Below are positions 51,225 to 59,568 of a stretch of DNA of 64,000 bases, piece by piece (positions within the stretch are counted from its first letter, which is position 1; the number at the start of each line of letters is the position of its first letter). Where the stretch lies: NCBI GenBank assembly GCA_030263395.1, contig SZOW01000002.1, forward strand, positions 186,001 through 250,000, written 5' to 3'. The position numbers and the translations under genes are program-made. Under the pieces are notes generated by a model that was not told where the DNA came from, ran no database searches, and saw only the letters and a list, made by a program, of their open reading frames with translations. This DNA comes from QUBU01 sp014337915. Its GTDB lineage: Bacteria; Pseudomonadota; Gammaproteobacteria; Steroidobacterales; GCA-2729495.

Positions 51225-53405
51225 TTACATCAGCTCGAGGTTGGCATAGGACATGACCAGCCACTTGGCGCCGCCGTTCTCGAAGTTGACCTGCACCCGG
51301 GCGTGGGCGCCCGACCCCTCGCAGTTGAGCACGACGCCTTCGCCGAACCGGCCATGGCGCACCCGCTGGCCGAGGCGCACCGGCTGTTCCGAGTCCTGCA
51401 GCGACCCACCGGACTGCATCGGGCGGCGGTAGACCGGGCGCGATACACGGATCCGCGGGTGCACCTCCTCCAGCAGTTCCGCCGGAATCTCGCTGATGAA
51501 TCGCGAGGGCTGGCCGATGCTGTCCACCCCGTGCAGGCGGCGCTGCTCGGCGTAGCTGAGGTAGAGCTCGCTCATGGCGCGGGTGGCGCCGACGTAACAC
51601 AGGCGACGCTCCTCCTCGAGGCCCTCGGGGTCCTCGATGGTGCGCCGGTGCGGGAATAGCCCGTCCTCCATACCGGTGATGAACACCAGCGGGAACTCCA
51701 GACCCTTGGCCGAGTGCAGCGTCATGAGCTGCAGGCAGTCGTCCCAGTCCTTGCCCGCGGCTTCACCGGCCTCCAGTGCGGCGTGGGCGAGGAAGGCGTC
51801 CAGCGGCGCCATGTCGGCCGTGTCCTCGCCGCCACTGGCTTCCGCGGGGTCGAAGCTGCGCGCGGCGCTGACCAGTTCCTCGAGGTTCTCCAGCCGTGCC
51901 TCGGCACGGTCGCGTACTTCCTTGCGGAAATGCTCCACCAGGCCACTGCGCTGCACGACGTGGTCCACCTGCTCGTGCAGCGGCAGGCCAGCGCTGTCGC
52001 GGGCCATGGTATCCACCAGGGCCAGGAACTCGTGCACGGCATTGGCGGCGCGCGCTGGCAGGGCGCCACCGGCCGCGGTCTGCGCCGCGCGCCACATCGA
52101 TATGGCGTTGGCACGGGCGTAGTTGCGGATCTCGTCCACGGTGCGCGTACCGATGCCGCGTGTGGGCAGGTTGACCACGCGCTCGAAGGAGGGATCGTCG
52201 TCGCGATTGGCGAGCAGGCGCAGGTAGGCGAGCGCATCCTTGATCTCGGCGCGCTCGAAGAACCTCAGGCCGCCGTATACCCGGTAAGGCATGCCGGCGT
52301 GCATCAGCGCCTCCTCGAAGGCCCGTGACTGCGCATTGGAGCGGTAGAGGACGGCGGCTTCCGCGCGCCGGTGGCCGCGGGCGACCCAGTCGCGGATGCG
52401 TTCGACGATGAACTGCGCCTCCTCGCGCTCGTTGAAGGCGCTGAAGAGACGGATCGGTGCGCCCTCGCCACTCTCGGTCCAAAGCTGCTTGCCGATGCGT
52501 CCGCTGTTGTTGGCGATCAGTGCGTTGGCGGCCTTGAGGATGGTGCCTGTGGAGCGGTAGTTCTGCTCCAGCTTGACCACCCGCGCCCCGGGGAAGTCCT
52601 GCCGGAAGCGCGCCAGGTGCTCGGTGCGCGCGCCGCGCCAGCGGTAGATGGACTGGTCGTCGTCGCCGACGGCGAAGGGCATGCCAGTATCACCGGCCAG
52701 CAGCCGCAGCCAGGCGTACTGGATGGCATTGGTGTCCTGGAACTCGTCCACCAGTACGTGGCCGAAGCGGCGTCGGTAAGTATCAAGCAGCTCCGGGTTG
52801 CGGACCCAGAGTTCCTGGGCGCGCAGCAGCAGCTCGGCGAAGTCCACCAGGCCCGAGCGCTCGCAGGTCTCCTGGTAGAGGCGGTAGAGGTGGATCAGCT
52901 GGCGACGGCTGACGTCGCCCTCGTCGCGCAGGTCGTCGGGGCGCCGGCCCTCGTCCTTCTGGTTATTGATGAACCACTGGATCTCGCGTGGCACCCAGGT
53001 GCTCTCGTCCAGTTCCAGTCCCTTGAGCAGGCGGCGGATCAGCCGCTGCTGGTCCTCGGCGTCGAGGATCTGGAAACCCTGCACCAGGCCGGCCTCGCGC
53101 CAGTGCCGCCGCAGCAGCCGGTGCGCCAGGCCGTGGAAGGTGCCGACCCAGAGGCTGTCCACCGGGATGCCGAGCAGCGTTTCGATGCGCGTGCGCATCT
53201 CGGCGGCGGCCTTGTTGGTGAAGGTCACCGCGAGGATGCCGTAGGGGGAGACGTTCTCCACCTGGATCAGCCAGGCGATGCGGTGCACCAGCACCCGGGT
53301 CTTGCCGCTCCCGGCACCAGCCACCACCAGCATCGGGCCCGGGGGTGCGGTCACGGCCTCGCGCTGCGCGTCGTTCAGCGGCGCAAGAATGCGGGTGACG
53401 TCCAT
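51225..53405 (-). CDS. uvrD: DNA helicase II (UvrD)
   Basis: The 726-residue protein has the superfamily 1 motifs: Walker A VVAGAGSGKTRVLVHR, VTFTNKAAAEMR, DEFQDTNAIQYAWL, QSIYRWRGA, NYRSTGTILKAAN and LMTLHSAKGLEFPLVFI. The length and the C-terminal tail (GQRVRHGRFGEGVVLNCEG) fit UvrD. It unwinds DNA 3' to 5' in nucleotide excision and mismatch repair. It begins at ATG 53405, just before palindromic repeat B, which therefore supplies most of its leader. Confidence 0.98.
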   Translation of the reverse strand: MDVTRILAPLNDAQREAVTAPPGPMLVVAGAGSGKTRVLVHRIAWLIQVENVSPYGILAVTFTNKAAAEMRTRIETLLGIPVDSLWVGTFHGLAHRLLRRHWREAGLVQGFQILDAEDQQRLIRRLLKGLELDESTWVPREIQWFINNQKDEGRRPDDLRDEGDVSRRQLIHLYRLYQETCERSGLVDFAELLLRAQELWVRNPELLDTYRRRFGHVLVDEFQDTNAIQYAWLRLLAGDTGMPFAVGDDDQSIYRWRGARTEHLARFRQDFPGARVVKLEQNYRSTGTILKAANALIANNSGRIGKQLWTESGEGAPIRLFSAFNEREEAQFIVERIRDWVARGHRRAEAAVLYRSNAQSRAFEEALMHAGMPYRVYGGLRFFERAEIKDALAYLRLLANRDDDPSFERVVNLPTRGIGTRTVDEIRNYARANAISMWRAAQTAAGGALPARAANAVHEFLALVDTMARDSAGLPLHEQVDHVVQRSGLVEHFRKEVRDRAEARLENLEELVSAARSFDPAEASGGEDTADMAPLDAFLAHAALEAGEAAGKDWDDCLQLMTLHSAKGLEFPLVFITGMEDGLFPHRRTIEDPEGLEEERRLCYVGATRAMSELYLSYAEQRRLHGVDSIGQPSRFISEIPAELLEEVHPRIRVSRPVYRRPMQSGGSLQDSEQPVRLGQRVRHGRFGEGVVLNCEGSGAHARVQVNFENGGAKWLVMSYANLELM

Positions 53406-53417
53406 CCCGCCATTCTA

Positions 53418-53561
53418 ATTGGGGGGACAGTTTACTCAACCCAGGAGTTGAATTAAGGGGAATTATGGGGACAGTTTACTCAACTCAAACGTTGTCCTTT
53501 CGGGTACGTCAACTTTGAAATGGAGTTGAGTAAACTGTCCCCTTAATTCCCCTTAATTCCT
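53418..53561. repeat. Long palindromic repeat, GGGGACAGTTTACT family (copy B)
   Basis: GGGGACAGTTTACTCAACTC (53467-53486) pairs perfectly with its complement at 53523-53542. The pairing extends outward through AATTAAGGGGAATTA-type sequence to about 53449 and 53561, with one mismatch. A further direct copy, GGGGGGACAGTTTACTCAAC, lies at 53421-53440. The loop (53487-53522) is longer than in copy A, and only the core is shared with it. The right arm contributes the last two codons and the stop of the cytochrome gene. It lies between uvrD and the cytochrome P460 gene, both on the minus strand. Confidence 0.85.
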
Positions 53562-54032
53562 CATGCTGCTGAAGACGTACTCCCTGTCCTTCTGCGGCTG
53601 ATGGCAGGCGAAGCAGGCGCTTGCTGCATTGGGCCCGACCGCACGGTCGGTGGTCGAGTCGCCGCGGAAGCCTTCGAAGCCCCAGCCGCCGGTGGCGGCG
53701 TAGCGCTTGCTGTCGCGGACCATGACGCCGACGATCTTGCGCGGGCCCTCGGTGATGGCGTTGTCGGCCGACCGGGCCTCCAGCAGGTCGAAGACGATCA
53801 CCGCTCCGTCGGGGAAATGACCGCTGCGGTAACCCTGGACGGCTCCGGCATTGGCGTACAGGTGGTGGATGCCGCCGAAGGCTGCGTGCAGCGGGTGGCC
53901 GGGTTCGATCACCATGCTTTTCACATGGCGCCAGTCACGATAGCCTTCCGGGTAGGGAACGGTGCTGTCATCGCCCGCAACTGCCAGTTGCACGGTGAGT
54001 GCGAGCAGTGCGGCGATCATGGGCCTGTTCAT
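53553..54032 (-). CDS. Cytochrome P460-family c-type haem protein
   Basis: The 159-residue protein has a signal peptide (NRPMIAALLALTVQLAVA) and a P460-type domain: YPEGYRDWRHVKSMVIEPGH, HHLYANAGAVQGYRSGHFPD and KIVGVMVRDSKRYAATGGWG. Near the C-terminus, ASACFACHQP is a CxxCH haem-c attachment site. Relatives oxidise hydroxylamine or bind NO, and others have no known role. It ends inside repeat B, which supplies Arg-Asn-stop. It is divergent from an HxlR regulator, a plausible partner. Confidence 0.9.
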   Translation of the reverse strand: MNRPMIAALLALTVQLAVAGDDSTVPYPEGYRDWRHVKSMVIEPGHPLHAAFGGIHHLYANAGAVQGYRSGHFPDGAVIVFDLLEARSADNAITEGPRKIVGVMVRDSKRYAATGGWGFEGFRGDSTTDRAVGPNAASACFACHQPQKDREYVFSSMRN

Positions 54033-54152
54033 GCAGTTCTCCTGGGTTGTGCCGGCCATCCGGCGAAGTCTCCAGGACAACGCTACCGCGGGCGTCCGGT
54101 TGCTGAAAAGCGGGCACTCCATGGTTGGGTAGGTACAAAACGGTAAGCATTG

Positions 54153-54551
54153 ATGAGTCCGACCGAACCTGTCTCACGCATGGTCGAGGACATCGTCGGC
54201 TGCAAATGGTCGCTGGCCGTCATCGACCTCGTGCGCCGCGGCGTGTGCCGGCCCGGCGCCATGGAGCATGCCATCGACGGCCTGAGCGCGAAGGTGCTGA
54301 ACGAGCGCCTGCGCAAGCTGCAGCGCTACGGCATCCTCGAAAAAACCAGCTACCCCGAGATCCCGCCGCGGGTGGAGTACTCGCTGACGCCCTTCGGCAT
54401 GAAGTTCAGCGGGCTGCTGGACCAGGTCCGGCAGCTGGATGCGGAGTTGCGGGCTATCCCTGCGGAGGCGCCGGTGGCGCCCGGGTCGCCTGCTGCGCGC
54501 CCTTCCCGCGGGCCAGCACCGAGTCGAGGGCCTCGGCAAAGGCAGCAATGA
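54153..54551 (+). CDS. HxlR-family transcriptional regulator
   Basis: The 132-residue protein has an HxlR winged helix. It carries IVGCKWSLAVIDLVRRG, with the conserved Cys-Lys-Trp, then GLSAKVLNERLRKLQRYGIL and the wing YPEIPPRVEYSLTPFG. HxlR proteins often respond to redox or electrophilic signals. A Pro/Arg-rich tail of about 30 residues follows, and it overlaps the convergent chelatase-like gene by 98 bases. It is divergent from cytochrome P460, with 120 bases between them. Confidence 0.88.
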   Translation: MSPTEPVSRMVEDIVGCKWSLAVIDLVRRGVCRPGAMEHAIDGLSAKVLNERLRKLQRYGILEKTSYPEIPPRVEYSLTPFGMKFSGLLDQVRQLDAELRAIPAEAPVAPGSPAARPSRGPAPSRGPRQRQQ

Positions 54552-55959
54552 TGGGCCCGTTGTAGCGGCCCACCGGCACACCGTTGTAGATCAGGTGGGT
54601 GCCGTCGACCACGAACTCGCGCGTGTAGGGCACCGTCCAGTCCGGGTAATCCACCTGCTGGTAGCGGTCGTAGCCGGGGATATGCTCGAAGTTGAACATC
54701 GCGTGTGAGAACAGCGTGTCGGTGTTCTCGGCGAAGAACTCGATGGGCACGTTGATGACATAGTCGTAGTGGTCGCGGATGCCGTCGAGGAATGCCTTGT
54801 TCGTCGACAGGTAGCGGCCCTTCGGGTTGTTGACTGGGTCGGCGAAGTGGTCCTGGGCCTGGACGATCTCGGTGCGCTGGAAGCCGTAGGATTCCAGCAG
54901 CGCCTTGAGATCGGCGAGCGTGGTATCGCGGTACGCCGGGGCCAGTTCGATCCAGGCCTCCTTTGGCGTGAGATCCCAGGCCATGCCGTGGATCGACATC
55001 ACCACCTTCACCGCGGCCGTCCGCGGCAGGCTGTCCAGCCGGTCGCGCAGCATCGCCACCCAGGCCTGGCGCAGCACCGCAAAGTCACCGATCTGCGGCT
55101 GGATGATGACCTTGATGGGCTTTTCGCCATGGGTCTCCTGCCACTCGTGGATGTAGTGCATGGCGTGGCGGATGCTGCCGTTGAACTCCTCGTGGTGTGA
55201 ATAGATCGCGGCCGGTGCCGCGAGGATCACCGTGTCCACGCCGGAATCGAGCAGTGAGTACATCGCCGGCCGGGCGAGACTGAAGTTGTCCGCTGTCACC
55301 CAGCGCCAGGGCAGCTCGCCGTATTTCGCCTGGACCTGCGCCATGGCGCCCTCGACGATGGCGCGCATGCCGGCCTCGTGCGGCATCTTGTGGCCCTTGA
55401 TGCCGATCCCGTAGTAGTAGGTGAGTGCCTTGGTGGCGAGCTTGGCGGCCACGGTGGGCATGCCGCCGGGGTGGGTCGGCAGCAGGAAGTAGCCGTGGTC
55501 GAGGTGCACGCTGGCACGCGGCGGCACCCACTCGACTTCGCCGCGGCGGAACTTCTCCACATAGGCGACGCCGTCGCTGTCGCTGTCGCTGCCATTGGCA
55601 TCCACCAGCCGGGTCGGCGTGAAGGCCTCGAACTCATAGGGGCGCTGCGGGTCGAGCAGCAGCACGCCGCGGTCGGCATCGAACTGCAGGCGGAACGGCC
55701 AGGGCACGTACTGCATGGCCTTCAGTGCCAGCAGGCGGAAGTCCTCCTGGCGGTAGTCCTCGGGCATGACCAGGCTGGAGATGAAGATCCCCACTTTCCC
55801 AACCGGCACCGGATCCTGGTGCTTGTAGTACTCGAAGTAGTTGGGTGCCACCAGCTGTGGCGGCGTGCGGTTCTGGTAGCGGTAGGCGCCGTAGCCGGCC
55901 ACCGCCAGCACCACGGCGCCGATGAACAGGCCCAGGAGGATTCGCTTCAGGATCTTCAC
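54454..55959 (-). CDS. Membrane-anchored chelatase-like protein of unknown function
   Basis: The 501-residue protein has one N-terminal membrane helix (ILKRILLGLFIGAVVLAVAG) and a large domain outside the membrane. Two stretches recall class-II chelatases (ferrochelatase/CbiX): GVDTVILAAPAAIYSHHEEF and VKVVMSIHGMAWDLTPKE, the latter like the ferrochelatase SxHG motif, and further on NVPIEFFAENTDTLFSHAM. It could handle a tetrapyrrole or metal at the membrane, but the resemblance is only of short motifs. The start is GTG at 55959. It overlaps the HxlR gene at the 3' ends and starts 82 bases after the recQ stop. Confidence 0.68.
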   Translation of the reverse strand: MKILKRILLGLFIGAVVLAVAGYGAYRYQNRTPPQLVAPNYFEYYKHQDPVPVGKVGIFISSLVMPEDYRQEDFRLLALKAMQYVPWPFRLQFDADRGVLLLDPQRPYEFEAFTPTRLVDANGSDSDSDGVAYVEKFRRGEVEWVPPRASVHLDHGYFLLPTHPGGMPTVAAKLATKALTYYYGIGIKGHKMPHEAGMRAIVEGAMAQVQAKYGELPWRWVTADNFSLARPAMYSLLDSGVDTVILAAPAAIYSHHEEFNGSIRHAMHYIHEWQETHGEKPIKVIIQPQIGDFAVLRQAWVAMLRDRLDSLPRTAAVKVVMSIHGMAWDLTPKEAWIELAPAYRDTTLADLKALLESYGFQRTEIVQAQDHFADPVNNPKGRYLSTNKAFLDGIRDHYDYVINVPIEFFAENTDTLFSHAMFNFEHIPGYDRYQQVDYPDWTVPYTREFVVDGTHLIYNGVPVGRYNGPIIAAFAEALDSVLARGKGAQQATRAPPAPPQG

Positions 55960-56041
55960 GATGTCAGCACCCCATGACAGACCTGCCGACAATAACGACC
56001 GGACTCGCCAGGCACCAGCCCCAGGAGCCGCCCCCCCGGCC

Positions 56042-57868
56042 TCAGCTTGCCCGGTGCGCGCGCAGCACCTCCAGGAAGGCCGCGCCATAGCGTTCGAGCT
56101 TCACCTGGCCGACGCCGGTGATGCACAGCAGTTCGTCCTCGTCCCGGGGCCTGGCCTGGCTCATCTCCACCAGCGTCACGTCGCCGAACACCACGTAGGG
56201 CGGCACGCCTTGCTGTGCGGCCAGCTCGCGGCGCAGGCTGCGCAGTGCCTCGAACAGTGGCAGGTCCGCGGCGGACAGAGCCAGCGCGCTGCGTCCGGTG
56301 GCGCTCCCGGCCTTCGTCGCCTTCTCGCGCCGCGGCGGGCGCGCCAGTTCCAGCTGCATCTCGCCCCGCAGCAGCGGCCGGGCGGCCTCGGTGAGCCTGA
56401 GCACCGAATAGTTCGCGATATCCTGCACCAGGTAGCCGCGATGGATGAGCTGGCGGAGGATGGACATCCACTCCGCCTCGCCGAGGTCCTTGCCGATGCC
56501 CCAGGTGGACAGCCGCTGGTGGCCGAGCTGGCGGATACGTTCATTGTCGGCTCCGCGTAGCACATCCACCACGTATTTCATGCCGAAGCGCTGGCCGACG
56601 CGATAGATGCAGGACAGTGCCTTGCGCGCCGCTTCGGTGGCGTCCATGCGTTCCGGGGGATCCAGGCAGACGTCGCAGTTGCCGCAGGGCTCGGCCAGCG
56701 CTTCGCCGAAGTAGCCCAGCAGCACCTGCCGGCGGCAGGTCAGGCTCTCCGCGAAGCCGACCATGGCCTGCAGTTTGTGCGCCTCGATGCGCCGCTGCTC
56801 AGGATTGGCGTTCTCCTCCAGCAGCTGGCGGGCGATCACCACGTCCTGGGTGCCGAACAACAGCAGCGCCTCGGCCGGCAGGCCGTCGCGGCCCGCGCGG
56901 CCAGTCTCCTGGTAGTAGCCCTCGATGTGGCGCGGCATGTCATGGTGGACGACGAAGCGCACGTTGGGCTTGTCGATGCCCATGCCGAAGGCGACGGTGG
57001 CGACGACGATCTGCAGCTCATCGCGCAGGAACTGCTCCTGCACCGCGTCGCGCTCTGCCGCGGGCAGTCCCGCATGGTAGGCCGCCGCCCGCAGGCCGCG
57101 GCTGGCCAGCGCCGTGGCGATTTCCTCGACCCGCCTGCGCGAGAGCGCGTAGACGATGCCGGACTCCCGGCCCTGGCTGGCGAGGAAGCGCAGCAGCTGT
57201 TCCAGCGGCCGCTGCTTCGGGCGCACGCCGTAGCGGATGTTCGGGCGGTCGAAGCTGGTGACATGCACGCTGGCATCCGCGAGCTTCAGCACCCGCATGA
57301 TGTCCTGCCGGGTCTGCGGATCCGCCGTGGCGGTGAGCGCGATCAGCGGCACGCCCGGCAGCTGCTGGCGCAGCTCGCCCAGCGCCGCATACTCGGGCCG
57401 GAAATCATGCCCCCACTGCGAGACGCAGTGCGCCTCGTCCACGGCGATCAGCGCCACCTCGATTCCCGCCAGGCGCTCGAGGAATTCCGGGCTCATCAGC
57501 CGCTCCGGCGCCACGTACAGCAGGTCGAGATCCCCGGCATGCAGCCGCGCCAGTACGCGGCGCGCGGTGGCCGCATCCAGCGAGGAGTTGTAGCAGGCCG
57601 CGCGCACGCCCGTCGCGGCCAGGCTGTCCACCTGGTCCTTCATCAGTGAAATCAGCGGCGAGACCACGATGCCGACCCCGGGCCGGTGCAGCGCCGGGAG
57701 CTGGTAGCACAGCGACTTGCCGCCGCCGGTGGGCATCAGCACGAAGACGTCCCGGCCGGCGATCAGGTCCTCGATGACCTCGCGCTGGTGGGGCCGGAAC
57801 TCGCGCAGGCCGAAGACCGAGTGCAGGGACTCGTGAAGGGGATCGGTGTTGGGCAGGGCGGCATGCAT
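56042..57868 (-). CDS. recQ: ATP-dependent DNA helicase RecQ
   Basis: The 608-residue protein has a DEAH-type helicase core: Walker A MPTGGGKSLCYQLPA, AVDEAHCVSQWGHDFRPEY, and GYYQETGRAGRDGLPAEALL. The RQC zinc site CGNCDVC and a C-terminal HRDC domain (LCITGVGQVKLERYGAAFLE) follow. It acts in recombination and repair. The ATG at 57868 (MHAALPNTDPLHESL) is preferred to one at 57901, since family homology begins just after. It is divergent from the DUF3465 gene. Confidence 0.97.
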   Translation of the reverse strand: MHAALPNTDPLHESLHSVFGLREFRPHQREVIEDLIAGRDVFVLMPTGGGKSLCYQLPALHRPGVGIVVSPLISLMKDQVDSLAATGVRAACYNSSLDAATARRVLARLHAGDLDLLYVAPERLMSPEFLERLAGIEVALIAVDEAHCVSQWGHDFRPEYAALGELRQQLPGVPLIALTATADPQTRQDIMRVLKLADASVHVTSFDRPNIRYGVRPKQRPLEQLLRFLASQGRESGIVYALSRRRVEEIATALASRGLRAAAYHAGLPAAERDAVQEQFLRDELQIVVATVAFGMGIDKPNVRFVVHHDMPRHIEGYYQETGRAGRDGLPAEALLLFGTQDVVIARQLLEENANPEQRRIEAHKLQAMVGFAESLTCRRQVLLGYFGEALAEPCGNCDVCLDPPERMDATEAARKALSCIYRVGQRFGMKYVVDVLRGADNERIRQLGHQRLSTWGIGKDLGEAEWMSILRQLIHRGYLVQDIANYSVLRLTEAARPLLRGEMQLELARPPRREKATKAGSATGRSALALSAADLPLFEALRSLRRELAAQQGVPPYVVFGDVTLVEMSQARPRDEDELLCITGVGQVKLERYGAAFLEVLRAHRAS

Positions 57869-57970
57869 GGGGACGGCCAGTCTACCCGTAGCGGACCGCA
57901 TTGGATGGCGCCAACATACGCGCAGCCCGGTTCGGGTCGGACCAGACCAGGCCAGGAGGATCCCGCGTAA

Positions 57971-58411
57971 ATGAGTACGCTGAGAAAATACGTCGCCCCG
58001 CTTCTCGTCATCGCGGCCCTGTATGCCGGCTGGGGCCAGTTCGCCGGCGATCGGGGCATTCCGGCCGGCTCGGATACCGGCAGCGACCAGCTCGTATCCG
58101 CCTACCAGGAGCAGCGCAGCGGAGTCCAGCTAGTGGGCGAAGGCGTCGTGGTGCGGATCCTGCCCGACGACAACGACGGTAGACGCCACCAGCGCTTCAT
58201 CCTGCGGCTCGACTCCGGGCGGACACTGCTCGTCGCGCACAATATCGACCTGGCGCCGCGCATCCCGGCGCTGCAGAAGGGCGATACGGTCGCGTTCAAT
58301 GGCGTCTACGAATGGAACGAGAACGGCGGGGTCATTCACTGGACGCATCACGATCCCGCCGGCCAACATCAGCCGGGCTGGCTCAGGCACGATGGCAGGA
58401 CGTTTCAGTAA
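57971..58411 (+). CDS. DUF3465-domain exported protein
   Basis: The 146-residue protein has an N-terminal hydrophobic signal (YVAPLLVIAALYAGWGQF) and a small beta-rich domain ending with the DUF3465 signature VYEWNENGGVIHWTHHDPAG and QPGWLRHDGRTFQ. The His cluster HWTHHDP suggests metal binding, but the function of the family is unknown. It is convergent with the lipoprotein gene (4 bases). Confidence 0.88.
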   Translation: MSTLRKYVAPLLVIAALYAGWGQFAGDRGIPAGSDTGSDQLVSAYQEQRSGVQLVGEGVVVRILPDDNDGRRHQRFILRLDSGRTLLVAHNIDLAPRIPALQKGDTVAFNGVYEWNENGGVIHWTHHDPAGQHQPGWLRHDGRTFQ

Positions 58412-58415
58412 ACGA

Positions 58416-59060
58416 CTACTGCAGGGGCTCGATACGGCCCTTGCCTGACAGGCGCGTGACGAACGCGCCGGTCACCGGGTCCACGCACCAGCCGCGGGTC
58501 AGGCCGGAAGCCTCGTCGCCGTCGAGGTCCGACCAGAGTACCCAGCACTCGCGCGCCTGGGGCAGTGCCTCGTCACGCTGGAAGCGCAGGCCGAACTGTG
58601 CAGAGTCTCCGGGATTGAAGCCGGCGGCGCGCGCGGCGTCCCAGGCGGCCGGGCTGTCGACGAAGGCCAGGGACACCGGCTTCATCAGCATGCAGCCATC
58701 CCCGGTACCGACGTTCGATACGCCGCCGTTCGCCAGCGCGCGGATGCGCGTACAGGCGCCTTTCGCGCGCGACTGCACGTCGTAGAACCAGAAGCCGTGC
58801 CGCGGCCCCTCCGTGAGGCTCGTGGCAACCCCAATGAGTTCGGCATCCGGCGCCCAGTTCCGGGCCTCGGCCAGCGCCTGCTCGAGCATGGCACGGGCGG
58901 TGATGCCGTCCTCGCTTGCCGCCTCGGCTGGTGCCGGCGCGGCAGTGGTCGGTGTGGCCGCATCGGGTGCCGTGGTGGCCACTGGCTGCGGCGTCTTGCC
59001 TCCGCAGGCGTTGAGCGCCATAGCAGCGAACATGCACATAATCAATCGGGTGCTGGTCAT
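58416..59060 (-). CDS. Lipoprotein of unknown family (paralogue of the 30344-30964 gene)
   Basis: The 214-residue protein has a lipoprotein signal with lipobox MALNAC, an Ala/Pro/Thr linker (to about residue 50) and the same domain as the protein at 30344. It has ITARAMLEQALAEARNWAPD, EGPRHGFWFYDVQSRAKG, CTRIRALANGG and GWCVDPVTGAFVTRLSGK. Roughly half to two-thirds of positions look identical by eye. The two genes stand 28 kb apart in different surroundings, so they arose by duplication or separate transfer. Function unknown. Confidence 0.85.
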   Translation of the reverse strand: MTSTRLIMCMFAAMALNACGGKTPQPVATTAPDAATPTTAAPAPAEAASEDGITARAMLEQALAEARNWAPDAELIGVATSLTEGPRHGFWFYDVQSRAKGACTRIRALANGGVSNVGTGDGCMLMKPVSLAFVDSPAAWDAARAAGFNPGDSAQFGLRFQRDEALPQARECWVLWSDLDGDEASGLTRGWCVDPVTGAFVTRLSGKGRIEPLQ

Positions 59061-59115
59061 GGTGGTCTCCCGGGTGAAATGGCCGGCGCGCTCATCGCGG
59101 GCGGCGGCCAGTGCC

Positions 59116-59565
59116 TCAGTTGATCGGTCCGGCCGGATACAGCCGCAGCTTGTCCACTCCCACGTAGTAACCGGTGGACTGCGCGTGCTTGCCCGTGATC
59201 ATCAGGCTTACCCGCCTCTGGCCGGCCTGTAGCGGGAACTTGCCGAGCTGGATCGGGCCACTGGTCATCACCTGGGGCGCCGTGCCATCGAAGGTCATCT
59301 CGCTCGGCTTGCCGTCCACCTCGAAACGGACCTGGCCGAAGTCCGGTGCGCGAGTCATGTAGATCTCGAGTGCGTACATCGACGGTGCCGGTACGTTTAC
59401 CAGCAGGTCGAGCACTGCACCGGGCGCACCCCCGCTCCAGAAAAGCTGTGCGCCGCCGCCCCAGCCGCTACCGAAACCCGCCATCTGCTGCACGCGTGCC
59501 TGGCCGCCGTTGAGCTGGTATCCGCCCGATGTCACGAACGACTCGACCTCGATTTCCAGCAGCAT
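59116..59565 (-). CDS. Small beta-rich protein of unknown function
   Basis: The 149-residue protein has no signal peptide at this start. It shows repeated short beta strands with Gly-rich turns: MAGFGSGWGGGAQLFWSGG, APSMYALEIYMTRAPDFGQV and a final TGYYVGVDKLRLYPAG. The end resembles sugar-binding or jelly-roll tail domains of secreted hydrolases, but no enzyme part is present. It starts three bases after the stop of the upstream exported gene and so belongs to the same operon. It could also be a secreted partner if another start applies. Confidence 0.65.
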   Translation of the reverse strand: MLLEIEVESFVTSGGYQLNGGQARVQQMAGFGSGWGGGAQLFWSGGAPGAVLDLLVNVPAPSMYALEIYMTRAPDFGQVRFEVDGKPSEMTFDGTAPQVMTSGPIQLGKFPLQAGQRRVSLMITGKHAQSTGYYVGVDKLRLYPAGPIN

Positions 59566-59568
59566 CGG

